Positions 1-5,741 of a DNA stretch of 7,723 nt are shown here, piece by piece. A model generated the notes under the pieces. It did not search any database and was not told where the DNA came from. It worked only from the letters and a program-made list of their open reading frames with translations. The translations under genes were made by a program, and so were the position numbers. The number at the start of each line of letters is the position of its first letter. Position 1 is the first letter of the stretch. The stretch is from Roseburia sp. (GTDB lineage Bacteria; Bacillota; Clostridia; Lachnospirales; Lachnospiraceae). The stretch lies in NCBI GenBank assembly GCA_017626625.1, contig JAGAIK010000044.1:1-7723 (forward strand), read 5' to 3'.

Positions 1-402
1 GTGCCCGAAGTTCTTTTAAAAGTGGTAGAGGCAAAGAGACTTATCGATTCCGGAAAGATTGCTTCGGTGCAGGAAGCCACAGAGAAAGTGGGAATCAGCA
101 GAAGTTCTTTTTATAAATATAAGGATGATATTTTCCCGTTTCACGAGACGGCGAAGGGGAAAACCATTACCATGGTGATTCAGTTAGAGGATGAACCGGG
201 GCTGTTGTCCGTGGTGTTAAAGACCATTGCGGAGTTTCATGCCAATATCCTGACCATTCATCAGAGTATTCCCATTAATGGGATTGCGTCCTTAACGTTA
301 AGTGTGGATGTGCTGCCCCAGACCGGGGATGTTGCGGAAATGGTGGCACGGATTGAGGAGCAGGAAGGGATACATTATGTAAAGATTTTGGCACGAGAAT
401 AA
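1..402 (+). CDS. ACT domain-containing regulator, PheB-like (5'-truncated by window edge)
   Basis: This is a small HTH plus ACT protein of the PheB/UPF0735 type, probably a cytoplasmic amino-acid-sensing regulator. Visible residues 21-47 form a helix-turn-helix-like segment (EATEKVGISRSSFYKYKD, then IFPF). Residues 56-133 form an ACT fold that opens with TITMVIQLEDEPGLLS, and ACT domains typically bind amino acids. The GTG at base 1 is probably not the real start. Family members of about 145 residues have roughly a dozen more N-terminal residues, and PEVLLKVVEAKRL matches an internal segment of them, so the gene begins upstream of the window. Only 104 bp separate it from hom, on the same strand, which suggests a link to aspartate-family or aromatic amino-acid metabolism. 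The ligand cannot be read from the sequence. The family call is firm; the role is inferred. Confidence 0.85.
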   Translation: MPEVLLKVVEAKRLIDSGKIASVQEATEKVGISRSSFYKYKDDIFPFHETAKGKTITMVIQLEDEPGLLSVVLKTIAEFHANILTIHQSIPINGIASLTLSVDVLPQTGDVAEMVARIEEQEGIHYVKILARE

Positions 403-494
403 TTTGCCAGAGTCTTATTATGGAAGATTTCACGAACCTCAATAGGGAGCATGGCTTTGTATTTGCAGGTTATAAAGAGTGATATATATTAACC

Positions 495-500
495 AGGAGG
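495..500 (+). promoter_or_regulatory. Ribosome binding site of hom
   Basis: A perfect AGGAGG lies 6 nt before the ATG at 507 and fixes the hom start. I found no convincing sigma-A promoter in 403-506. A TTGCAG / TATATT pair at 463-490 would place the transcription start on top of this site. Cotranscription with the upstream ACT gene is therefore the simpler reading. Confidence 0.8.
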
Positions 501-506
501 AAAATT

Positions 507-1712
507 ATGATAAAAGCAGCGATTATGGGTTACGGAACCATCGGTTCCGGCGTTATGGAAGTGTTGGAGATTAATCAGAGCAGCATTGCGAAACGTGTGG
601 GCGAAGGGATTGAGGTAAAATATGTCTTAGACCTTCGTGATTTTCCGGGGGAGCCGATTCAGGAGAAAATCGTTCATGATTATAAAGTGATTGCAGAGGA
701 TTCCGAGGTAAAAATCGTGGTGGAGACCATGGGAGGCGTGGAGCCTGCCTATACCTTTGTGAAAGCGATGTTGGAGGCAGGAAAGCATGTGACCACCTCC
801 AATAAGGCGTTAGTGGCAGCCAAGGGAGCAGAGCTGATTGCCCTTGCAAAGGAAAAAAATGTAAACTTTATGTTTGAAGCAAGCGTCGGCGGCGGTATTC
901 CCATTATCCGTCCGTTAAATTCCTGCTTAACTGCCGATGAAATTGAGGAAATTACCGGAATCGTCAATGGTACCACAAACTATATGATGACAAAAATGAC
1001 AGAAGAAGGCTCTGAGTTTGCAGATGTGTTAAAGGATGCCCAGGCAAAGGGATATGCGGAGAAAGACCCGACGGCGGATATTGAAGGTTATGATGCCTGC
1101 CGTAAAATCGCAATCTTAACCTCCTTAGTCTGCGGACAGCAGGTGGATTTTGAGGATATTCACACCGAGGGGATTACCAAAATCACCGCAACGGATATCA
1201 AATATGCCAAGGCAATGGGAAGAGCCATCAAGCTGTTAGCTTCCAGCAAAAAGACAGGGGACGGCTATGTGGCAATGGTAGCGCCTTATTTACTGCCAAA
1301 GACACACCCCCTTTACAGTGTCAACGACGTATTTAACGCCATTTTTGTACACGGCAATGTGTTAGGGGATGCCATGTTTTACGGCAGCGGTGCAGGAAAG
1401 CTTCCCACGGCAAGCGCAGTGGTTGCCGATATTGTGGAGATGGCAAAACATCTGGATATGAATATTCCGGTGGAATGGAGTTCTAAAAAATTAGAGTTAG
1501 TGGACTATAAAAAATCGGTAAACCGGTTCTTTGTGCGGGTAACAGGCGAGGATAAGGCAGCAGTGGAAAACACTTTCGGCAAGGTAACCTATGTCAGCGC
1601 AGAGGGCGTTACCGGGGAACTGGGCTTTGTGACAGAGGAAATGACAGAGGGAGAATTTGAGCAGAAGGCAGCGGCGCTTGGAACTGTGGTGCAGACCATC
1701 CGTGTTGCCTGA
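507..1712 (+). CDS. hom: Homoserine dehydrogenase
   Basis: This enzyme reduces L-aspartate 4-semialdehyde to L-homoserine with NAD(P)H, the branch point to threonine and methionine, in the cytoplasm. The Rossmann motif GYGTIGSGV is at residues 8-16. Lys100 in TTSNKALVA matches the catalytic lysine known in the yeast enzyme. The substrate-binding block spans ASVGGGIPIIRPL (125-137) and GIVNGTTNYM (151-160). The PROSITE-type signature at 183-203 contains Glu185, Asp196 and Lys200, equivalent to yeast Glu208, Asp219 and Lys223. FYGSGAGKLPTASAVVAD (291-308) is also conserved. Residues 338-401 form a shortened ACT-like tail, so the protein is 401 residues against about 433 for B. subtilis Hom. Threonine feedback through this reduced domain may differ from the classical enzyme. 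The ApgM-type gene follows 105 bp downstream, so the pair probably makes O-phosphohomoserine. Confidence 0.97.
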   Translation: MIKAAIMGYGTIGSGVMEVLEINQSSIAKRVGEGIEVKYVLDLRDFPGEPIQEKIVHDYKVIAEDSEVKIVVETMGGVEPAYTFVKAMLEAGKHVTTSNKALVAAKGAELIALAKEKNVNFMFEASVGGGIPIIRPLNSCLTADEIEEITGIVNGTTNYMMTKMTEEGSEFADVLKDAQAKGYAEKDPTADIEGYDACRKIAILTSLVCGQQVDFEDIHTEGITKITATDIKYAKAMGRAIKLLASSKKTGDGYVAMVAPYLLPKTHPLYSVNDVFNAIFVHGNVLGDAMFYGSGAGKLPTASAVVADIVEMAKHLDMNIPVEWSSKKLELVDYKKSVNRFFVRVTGEDKAAVENTFGKVTYVSAEGVTGELGFVTEEMTEGEFEQKAAALGTVVQTIRVA

Positions 1713-1806
1713 GGTAATGAGATAAGACATTCGAAATGACAGAACAAGGTCTGCGTCTGCAGGACATACGCAGCTTTGCCGGAAAAAGAAAAAGCCCTGC
1801 GGAAAT

Positions 1807-1810
1807 GGAG
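1807..1810 (+). promoter_or_regulatory. Ribosome binding site selecting ATG 1818
   Basis: GGAG lies 7 nt before the ATG at 1818. It favours that codon over the in-frame TTG at 1776 and the ATG at 1812, which lies only 1 nt after the GGAG. The family N-terminus (MKYLVILGDGMAD) also begins exactly at 1818. Confidence 0.6.
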
Positions 1811-1817
1811 AATGGAT

Positions 1818-3020
1818 ATGAAATATTTAGTAATATTAGGCGACGGAATGGCAGACCGCCCCATTGAAAGCCTGGGAGGAAAAACCCCCCTGGAATATGC
1901 AGCCACCCCGAAAATGGACGAGTTGGCAGCGAAAGGGGAAATCGGCATGGTACATACCATACCGGACGGAATGAAGCCGGGAAGCGATACCGCCAATCTT
2001 TCTGTATTAGGCTACAACCCAAGAGAATTTTATTCGGGTCGTTCTCCCCTTGAGGCGCTCTCCATCGGCGTTCCCATGAAAGACACGGATATTGCCCTCC
2101 GCTGTAACATTGTAACCCTCTCCGAGGAAGAGGAAAATTACGAGGACCGCACCATCATTGACCACAGCTCCGGCGAAATCAGCACGGAGGACTGTGCCGT
2201 ATTGTTAGAGGCAGTCAAAAAGGAATTAGAGACAGACATCTATCATTTTTATGTGGGAACCAGCTACCGCCACTGCTTAATCTGGGAAAATGGTGAAGTG
2301 GTGGATTTAGTGCAGCCTCATGATGTCTTAGGGCAGAAAATCGGCGATAAGCTGCCGGAAAACGAAGCCCTCCGCAATATGATGAAGAAAAGCTATGACA
2401 TTCTGGTCAACCACCCCATCAATATCGAGCGTAAGAAAAAAGGCTTAAATCCGGCAAACTCCTGTTGGTTCTGGGGAGCAGGAACGAAGCCTGCGTTGTA
2501 TCCCTTCACAGAGCGCACCCACAAAAACGGAGCCATGATTTCCGCCGTAGATTTGCTGAAAGGAATTGCCGTAGGAACCTCCATGAAGGTCATCACCGTA
2601 GACGGGGCAAACGGCGGTCTTGACACCAACTACGAGGGAAAAGCCCAGGCAGCCATCGATGTACTGACCAAAGACGGCTATGATTTCGTCTATGTACATT
2701 TAGAGGGCCCGGACGAGATGGGACATCAGGGAAGCGTGGAGAAAAAGGTCAAAGCCATCGAAAACCTGGATTCCAGAATTATCAGACCGATTGTAGAGGG
2801 ATTAGAAGCAGCAGGCGAAGATTTCCGCATGGTAATCTTACCCGACCACCCGACCCCCATCAGTCTCCGTACCCATACCGCGGATAATGTCCCCTACCTG
2901 CTCTACGACAGCAGAAATCCCCGCCAGGAAACCTGGCACTACAATGAGCGGGAAGCAGAAGCAACCGATAATTTTGTAGCAGAAGGACATAAAATGATAG
3001 ACTATCTATTTGAAATGTGA
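1818..3020 (+). CDS. apgM: ApgM-family phosphotransferase: proposed homoserine kinase / cofactor-independent phosphoglycerate mutase
   Basis: This is a cytoplasmic, metal-dependent member of the alkaline phosphatase superfamily with 400 residues, the normal length for archaeal-type ApgM. GDGMAD (8-13) supplies metal ligand Asp9. PGSDTANLS (54-62) holds Ser56, the nucleophile that becomes phosphorylated in this family. A second metal site is built from Asp299 and His303 (GPDEMGH), Asp343-His344 (LPDHPTP) and His353 (RTHTADNVPY). WFWGAGTKPAL (217-227) is a further family hallmark. Annotation pipelines usually call such proteins 2,3-bisphosphoglycerate-independent phosphoglycerate mutase. A subgroup (TIGR02535) is described as a proposed homoserine kinase because it clusters with threonine genes in genomes lacking ThrB. 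The position directly after hom supports that role here: homoserine to O-phosphohomoserine. No threonine synthase is inside the window, so the substrate is inferred from context. The family is certain; the reaction is probable. Confidence 0.93.
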   Translation: MKYLVILGDGMADRPIESLGGKTPLEYAATPKMDELAAKGEIGMVHTIPDGMKPGSDTANLSVLGYNPREFYSGRSPLEALSIGVPMKDTDIALRCNIVTLSEEEENYEDRTIIDHSSGEISTEDCAVLLEAVKKELETDIYHFYVGTSYRHCLIWENGEVVDLVQPHDVLGQKIGDKLPENEALRNMMKKSYDILVNHPINIERKKKGLNPANSCWFWGAGTKPALYPFTERTHKNGAMISAVDLLKGIAVGTSMKVITVDGANGGLDTNYEGKAQAAIDVLTKDGYDFVYVHLEGPDEMGHQGSVEKKVKAIENLDSRIIRPIVEGLEAAGEDFRMVILPDHPTPISLRTHTADNVPYLLYDSRNPRQETWHYNEREAEATDNFVAEGHKMIDYLFEM

Positions 3021-3067
3021 TTGCGGGAAACTATAAATAAATGAGATAAAATAATCCCCTAAAATAT

Positions 3068-3107
3068 AGGAGCCACCCGTTTTCCAGAAGAGAAACGGGT
3101 GGCTCCT
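3068..3107. terminator. Strong hairpin between convergent genes
   Basis: The arms 3068-3082 and 3093-3107 are perfect 15-base complements (AGGAGCCACCCGTTT and its reverse complement) around a 10-nt loop. The hairpin begins 48 nt after the apgM stop and 23 nt beyond the stop of the minus-strand MerR gene. Read on the minus strand it is followed by ATATTTT and further T-rich DNA, so it fits best as the MerR gene's intrinsic terminator. On the + strand no T-run follows (CAGCGTTCAGG), so forward termination would be weaker or need Rho. Bidirectional use is plausible. Confidence 0.8.
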
Positions 3108-3129
3108 CAGCGTTCAGGTATTCAAAAAT

Positions 3130-3855
3130 TTACTGGCAAAAGACGAAAATGGCTTCTCTCACAAAAGCAGCAGTCCCTTCTCCGCCTGCGCTGTCAATGT
3201 TTCTTCTGAAACGTTCATCTTCCACGTACATTTCCCCCAAACCTTTCAGAATCTCCGGTGTGCAGCGATAATAATTATCGGTGATAAATGCCTGCAACGC
3301 GCCAATCTTTTCCTGCACAGCAGAATCAGCAGGTGAAAGCTCCTTCATCGTCCCAATTTCAGAAAAGATGTCCATCAGCTTCTTTGCTGTTTCCTCAAAT
3401 TCCTCACCGTTTTTCTGTTTTGTTTTTTCCTGGTATTCTTCATATGCTTTGGTAGTGCCCCACTTTTCTGTCACCTCTTTTGCATACTGTTCCATTTCAC
3501 TTTTACTAAATGCTTCAAAATTCATAGTTCTTACTCCTTTTTCTTTTATTTCACGGGCAAAGGAAATCAGTTCCTCGATATGGCTTTTCTGTAATTCCAA
3601 CAACTGGATTTGCTGGTCTAAAGCCTCTTCCGGGTCAAAAACCGGGCTGTCGAGGATTTTTTTGATTTCTTTTAGCGGAAATTGCAGCTCGCGGAACATT
3701 AGAATGTTTTGCAAACGGCAGAGGGATGTATCGTCATACAGTCGGTAGCCTGCCCCGGTGGTTTCTGTTGGGTGTAACAGACCGATGGCATCGTAGTAGT
3801 GAAGCGTGCGCACACTTACACCTGTGAGCTTGCTGATTTCATTTACTGTTTTCAT
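3130..3855 (-). CDS. MerR-family transcriptional regulator with TipAS-type ligand domain
   Basis: This is a DNA-binding regulator of 241 residues. The MerR winged-HTH occupies residues 1-70: VNEISKLTGVSVRTLHYYD, then the wing GYRLYDD, then FRELQFPLKEIKKIL. A coiled-coil dimer helix follows at about 77-107. Residues 118-240 match the TipAS drug-recognition domain in layout: an early YAKEVTEKWGTTKAYEEY helix, later YYRCTPEILKGLGEMYVEDERF, and a closing AAFVREAIFVFC helix. Family members such as TipA and Mta activate promoters on binding small hydrophobic molecules or antibiotics; the ligand here is unknown. I chose ATG 3855 because it gives the canonical MerR N-terminus and has AAAGGA upstream, although 12 nt away. 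An in-frame GTG at 3876 would add seven atypical residues and lacks a ribosome site. The promoter suggests autoregulation. No resistance pump lies beside it; the divergent neighbour is a YtaF-type membrane protein. Confidence 0.93.
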   Translation of the reverse strand: MKTVNEISKLTGVSVRTLHYYDAIGLLHPTETTGAGYRLYDDTSLCRLQNILMFRELQFPLKEIKKILDSPVFDPEEALDQQIQLLELQKSHIEELISFAREIKEKGVRTMNFEAFSKSEMEQYAKEVTEKWGTTKAYEEYQEKTKQKNGEEFEETAKKLMDIFSEIGTMKELSPADSAVQEKIGALQAFITDNYYRCTPEILKGLGEMYVEDERFRRNIDSAGGEGTAAFVREAIFVFCQ

Positions 3856-3918
3856 AGCTATATTTATTCCTTTCACGTTGGTTCAAGGCAACTGCTGCTG
3901 TCTCTCCCGTGTGATTGT

Positions 3919-3949
3919 ATCATAAGCTATAACGTAACGTCAGGGTCAA
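3919..3949 (-). promoter_or_regulatory. MerR-type promoter and operator with 19-bp spacer
   Basis: On the minus strand, -35 TTGACC (3949-3944) and -10 TATGAT (3924-3919) are separated by exactly 19 bp. This over-long spacing is typical of promoters that MerR proteins activate by untwisting DNA. The spacer carries the imperfect dyad CTGACGT-T-ACGTTATAG. The promoter points at the MerR gene itself, with a leader of about 55-60 nt, so positive autoregulation is the likely mode. Confidence 0.8.
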
Positions 3950-3974
3950 GAGGAAATTTCCCTTTTTCTTAAAA

Positions 3975-4003
3975 TTGTGTCGAAAAGCAAAAATCGGTAA
4001 ACT
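3975..4003 (+). promoter_or_regulatory. Possible sigma-A promoter of ytaF
   Basis: TTGTGT (3975-3980) and TAAACT (3998-4003) are spaced by 17 bp. Initiation near 4010 would leave only the GTG at 4044 as a usable start with a leader. The match to consensus is modest, so this is tentative. Confidence 0.35.
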
Positions 4004-4043
4004 GAATATGATAAAAAGAAGAGAGGATTTTGAGGTAAATAAT

Positions 4044-4667
4044 GTGCAGACAGTTCTTCTCGTAATCGCACTTTCCTTAGATGTATTTCTGGCATGTGTG
4101 GCATGTGGAACGGAAAAAATTCAAATAAAAAATGCTTCGGCGTTTACCATCAGCGGCATCTGCAGCGGTGTGCTTCTGTTATCCCTTTTAGCAGGCAGTT
4201 TTTTAGAGGGAGTGATAAAGGAGACCTATACGGAAATCCTGTGTTTCCTGGGATTGTTTCTGGTGGGGCTTTTTAAACTAACAGAGTATGTAATCAAAAG
4301 ATACATCAAAAAGCACAAATTTTTGTGTAAACGGGTGAAAATTACGTTTTCACAGTTAAATTTTATTTTAAGTATCTATAACAATCCGGTGATGGCGGAC
4401 AGGGACCATTCCTCTGTAATGTCTGTCTCGGAGGCGGTATTTTTCGCACTGGCAATGTCCATGGACGGACTGGTGGGCGGTCTTTCTGCCGGGCTTTTAA
4501 ATATCAATGTCCCCTTTACCATTTTCTGCAATTTCCTGGTGGGATTTCTTGCAGTCAAAGCGGGGAGTGTCATTGGAATGCAGGCGGCGTTAAAGCGGGA
4601 AATGGACATCTCCTGGGTGGGAGGGGTGCTGTTTGTGGCGCTTGCTTTCAGCAAAGTATTGCGGTGA
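4044..4667 (+). CDS. ytaF: YtaF-type sporulation/MntP-like membrane protein
   Basis: This is an integral membrane protein of 207 residues, built as two related halves like the MntP/YtaF group. Hydrophobic segments lie at about 2-22, 33-56, 64-82, 130-151, 156-178 and 189-204. Each half opens with the family's membrane-embedded acidic motif: IALSLDVF (Asp13) and LAMSMDGL (Asp141). The central loop carries NPVMADRDHSSVMSVSEA (114-131), which matches the YtaF pattern of an Asp-rich stretch before the second half. YtaF is known as a sporulation membrane protein; MntP relatives export manganese, but no transport substrate is shown here. I chose GTG 4044 because TGAGG sits 8 nt upstream and the protein then starts at the first membrane helix. 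ATG 4008 and TTG 3975 are alternatives that would add 12 or 23 charged residues. The gene is divergent from merR. It lies just before the GNAT gene, which seems to have its own promoter. Confidence 0.85.
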   Translation: MQTVLLVIALSLDVFLACVACGTEKIQIKNASAFTISGICSGVLLLSLLAGSFLEGVIKETYTEILCFLGLFLVGLFKLTEYVIKRYIKKHKFLCKRVKITFSQLNFILSIYNNPVMADRDHSSVMSVSEAVFFALAMSMDGLVGGLSAGLLNINVPFTIFCNFLVGFLAVKAGSVIGMQAALKREMDISWVGGVLFVALAFSKVLR

Positions 4668-4701
4668 AAATACAGATTGGGTGGAAGTGGGGGAAAGAGT
4701 G

Positions 4702-4710
4702 TGTTACAAT
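4702..4710 (+). promoter_or_regulatory. Extended -10 promoter element before the GNAT gene
   Basis: TGTTACAAT is a good extended -10 (TGn followed by TACAAT at 4705-4710). A weak -35 (TGGAAG, 4682-4687) lies 17 bp upstream. The start codon is about 55 nt downstream, giving a reasonable leader. Confidence 0.5.
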
Positions 4711-4765
4711 AGCAATAACATAATGCAGGAACTTTTGAGAAAGCAGACGGAAAGGACAGACAGGG

Positions 4766-5473
4766 ATGACGGAAGTAAGATTGCTGTATGGCAATGAAAT
4801 ACAGTGGGCGGTAAATGTGGCGCGGGAGGCGTTTGTGGCAGGTATGTCCAATGCTATCCGCTCTAAGGAGGAAATTGACAGGTTTTACAATGAGGTGACG
4901 CCGGAACGGCTCTGGCAGGAGGGAAATGCTGGGAATTTATTTCCCTGGGGCGTATTCCGGGAGGGGATACTTTGCGCAGTAGGTGCAATGCAGAGGGACG
5001 GGCGTATCACAATGCTGTATGTCCGTCCGGACTGCCAGCACCGGGGCATGGGGCTTCTTCTGCTAAACGCCATGCGGAATCAGGCGGCTGCATTGGGGCT
5101 GCCGCAGGTCACCATCGAGGTGGCTCCGGTGACCTTGGCGCCGTATTTTTACGGGAAAGGCTTTGTGGTGGCACCAAAGGGGACAGTGGGAAATGGCAGT
5201 GTGCTTTTGGAGTGCAGGTTGTGTCAGCAATATGGTCAGCCAATGCAGGGAGTAAGCCAGCCGGAAATCTTACAACAGAACAGGAAAAAGGACTGCCTGC
5301 GGGTAACCTATCAGAAGAAAAAAGTCAGCGCCAGGGCGGTACTTTGTGTGACAGCAGCAGCTTTGGCAGTCTCTTTTAGCGTGATTGTGGGAATTACGCT
5401 TTATCATCTGGCGGCAGAGGAACGCTATACCGTGAAGGATTATTATGATACGAGGGTGGAAAATGAGGTATAG
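4766..5473 (+). CDS. GNAT-family N-acetyltransferase with C-terminal transmembrane anchor
   Basis: Residues 1 to about 152 form a GNAT acetyltransferase that should transfer an acetyl group from acetyl-CoA to an amine; the substrate is unknown. The acetyl-CoA-binding motif A is MLYVRPDCQHRGMGLLLL (83-100), with the pyrophosphate loop QHRGMG at 91-96. APYFYGKGFV (125-134) is the usual GNAT C-terminal motif. After a linker rich in Gln and Lys/Arg (153-188), a single hydrophobic helix spans about 189-216. The positive residues before it (KKDCLR, KKKVSAR) predict the enzyme domain inside and the acidic 18-residue tail (EERYTVKDYYDTRVENEV) outside. Ordinary single-domain GNATs of this type end near residue 150-160, so the anchor is an extra. 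AAAGGA sits 9 nt before the ATG. The next + strand gene is the small exported-peptide ORF, 121 bp downstream; any functional tie is unproven. Confidence 0.85.
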   Translation: MTEVRLLYGNEIQWAVNVAREAFVAGMSNAIRSKEEIDRFYNEVTPERLWQEGNAGNLFPWGVFREGILCAVGAMQRDGRITMLYVRPDCQHRGMGLLLLNAMRNQAAALGLPQVTIEVAPVTLAPYFYGKGFVVAPKGTVGNGSVLLECRLCQQYGQPMQGVSQPEILQQNRKKDCLRVTYQKKKVSARAVLCVTAAALAVSFSVIVGITLYHLAAEERYTVKDYYDTRVENEV

Positions 5474-5478
5474 GAAGT

Positions 5479-5508
5479 TTGGGTATACATAAATGGAAAC
5501 AATAAAAT
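5479..5508 (+). promoter_or_regulatory. Possible promoter of the small exported peptide gene
   Basis: TTGGGT (5479-5484) and TAAAAT (5503-5508) are spaced by 18 bp, six bases after the GNAT stop codon. The -10 lies inside the inverted repeat 5490-5517, so a protein bound there would control initiation. The -35 match is only partial. Confidence 0.35.
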
Positions 5509-5517
5509 TTCCATTTA
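5490..5517. repeat. Perfect 10-bp inverted repeat, candidate operator (or weak terminator)
   Basis: TAAATGGAAA (5490-5499) and TTTCCATTTA (5508-5517) are exact complements around the 8-nt spacer CAATAAAA. The arms are A+T-rich and no continuous T-run follows, so it is a poor intrinsic terminator for the GNAT gene. It overlaps the possible -10 of the peptide gene. A dimeric regulator operator is the better guess. Confidence 0.6.
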
Positions 5518-5554
5518 CTTATCTTAAATGAGGAAGAAAAATATGGTAAATTAA

Positions 5555-5569
5555 TTCTTGACGCAAGAA
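5555..5569. repeat. Short perfect inverted repeat in the peptide leader
   Basis: TTCTTG (5555-5560) and CAAGAA (5564-5569) flank ACG. The element ends 8 nt before the AAAGGAG ribosome site of the small peptide ORF. It could be a second operator half-site pair or a small RNA hairpin; with a 3-nt loop and 6 bp it would be weak as RNA. Confidence 0.5.
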
Positions 5570-5594
5570 ATAAACATAAAGGAGAAAAAATCAA

Positions 5595-5741
5595 ATGAGA
5601 AAAAGTAAATGGAAAAACGCTATGAAAAGGATGTTCGCAGGAGTATTGCTGGGATGTATGCTGCTTACCATGGCAGGGGTAAGCAGCGATAAGGGGATTT
5701 CACCGCAGGCAGAATTAGGAGAAAAAGTAGAAGTGTTATAA
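5595..5741 (+). CDS. Small exported peptide precursor, 48 aa (candidate signalling propeptide)
   Basis: I recognise no named family. The ORF has a strong ribosome site, AAAGGAG (5578-5584), 10 nt before the ATG. Residues 1-12 are strongly basic (MRKSKWKNAMKR). Residues 13-29 form a hydrophobic helix (MFAGVLLGCMLLTMAGV). The remaining tail is polar and acidic (SSDKGISPQAELGEKVEVL, 30-48). This is the layout of a Sec signal peptide with a short released C-terminus, as in PapR of Bacillus cereus, which is also 48 residues, and in Phr propeptides. Cleavage after Gly28 or Ser31 is plausible but not sharply defined. It ends tail to tail with a large regulator whose HTH domains resemble those of peptide receptors, so a precursor of a re-imported signalling peptide is the favoured inference. 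A single-pass membrane microprotein is the main alternative. It is too short for most gene callers. Confidence 0.65.
   Translation: MRKSKWKNAMKRMFAGVLLGCMLLTMAGVSSDKGISPQAELGEKVEVL

Noticed and set aside
463..490. TTGCAG-N16-TATATT as a promoter of hom
   Set aside because: The transcription start would fall on the ribosome binding site at 495-500.
1751..1773. CTGCGT / ACGCAG stem between hom and apgM
   Set aside because: It has only 6 bp with an 11-nt loop and no T-run, so it is too weak to call a terminator or attenuator.
1776..1817. TTG start for the ApgM gene adding 14 residues
   Set aside because: The added residues are not family-like, and GGAG plus the conserved N-terminus point to ATG 1818.
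1589..2022. Long minus-strand open frames (about 135 codons) across the hom/apgM junction
   Set aside because: They overlap two well-supported genes, have low-complexity Ser/Pro/Phe-rich translations, and show no ribosome site or family motif.
5542..5560. PlcR-box-like site starting with TATGGTAAATTA
   Set aside because: The second half-site (TNCATA) of the PlcR box is absent.
5595..5741. AgrD-type cyclic lactone autoinducer
   Set aside because: The only cysteine (Cys21) is inside the hydrophobic helix, the tail has no Cys or Ser in the right place for a thiolactone ring, and no AgrB-like gene is present.
5595..5741. Lipoprotein reading based on LLGC at residues 18-21
   Set aside because: The hydrophobic stretch continues for eight residues after the cysteine, which is not the end of an h-region as a lipobox requires.
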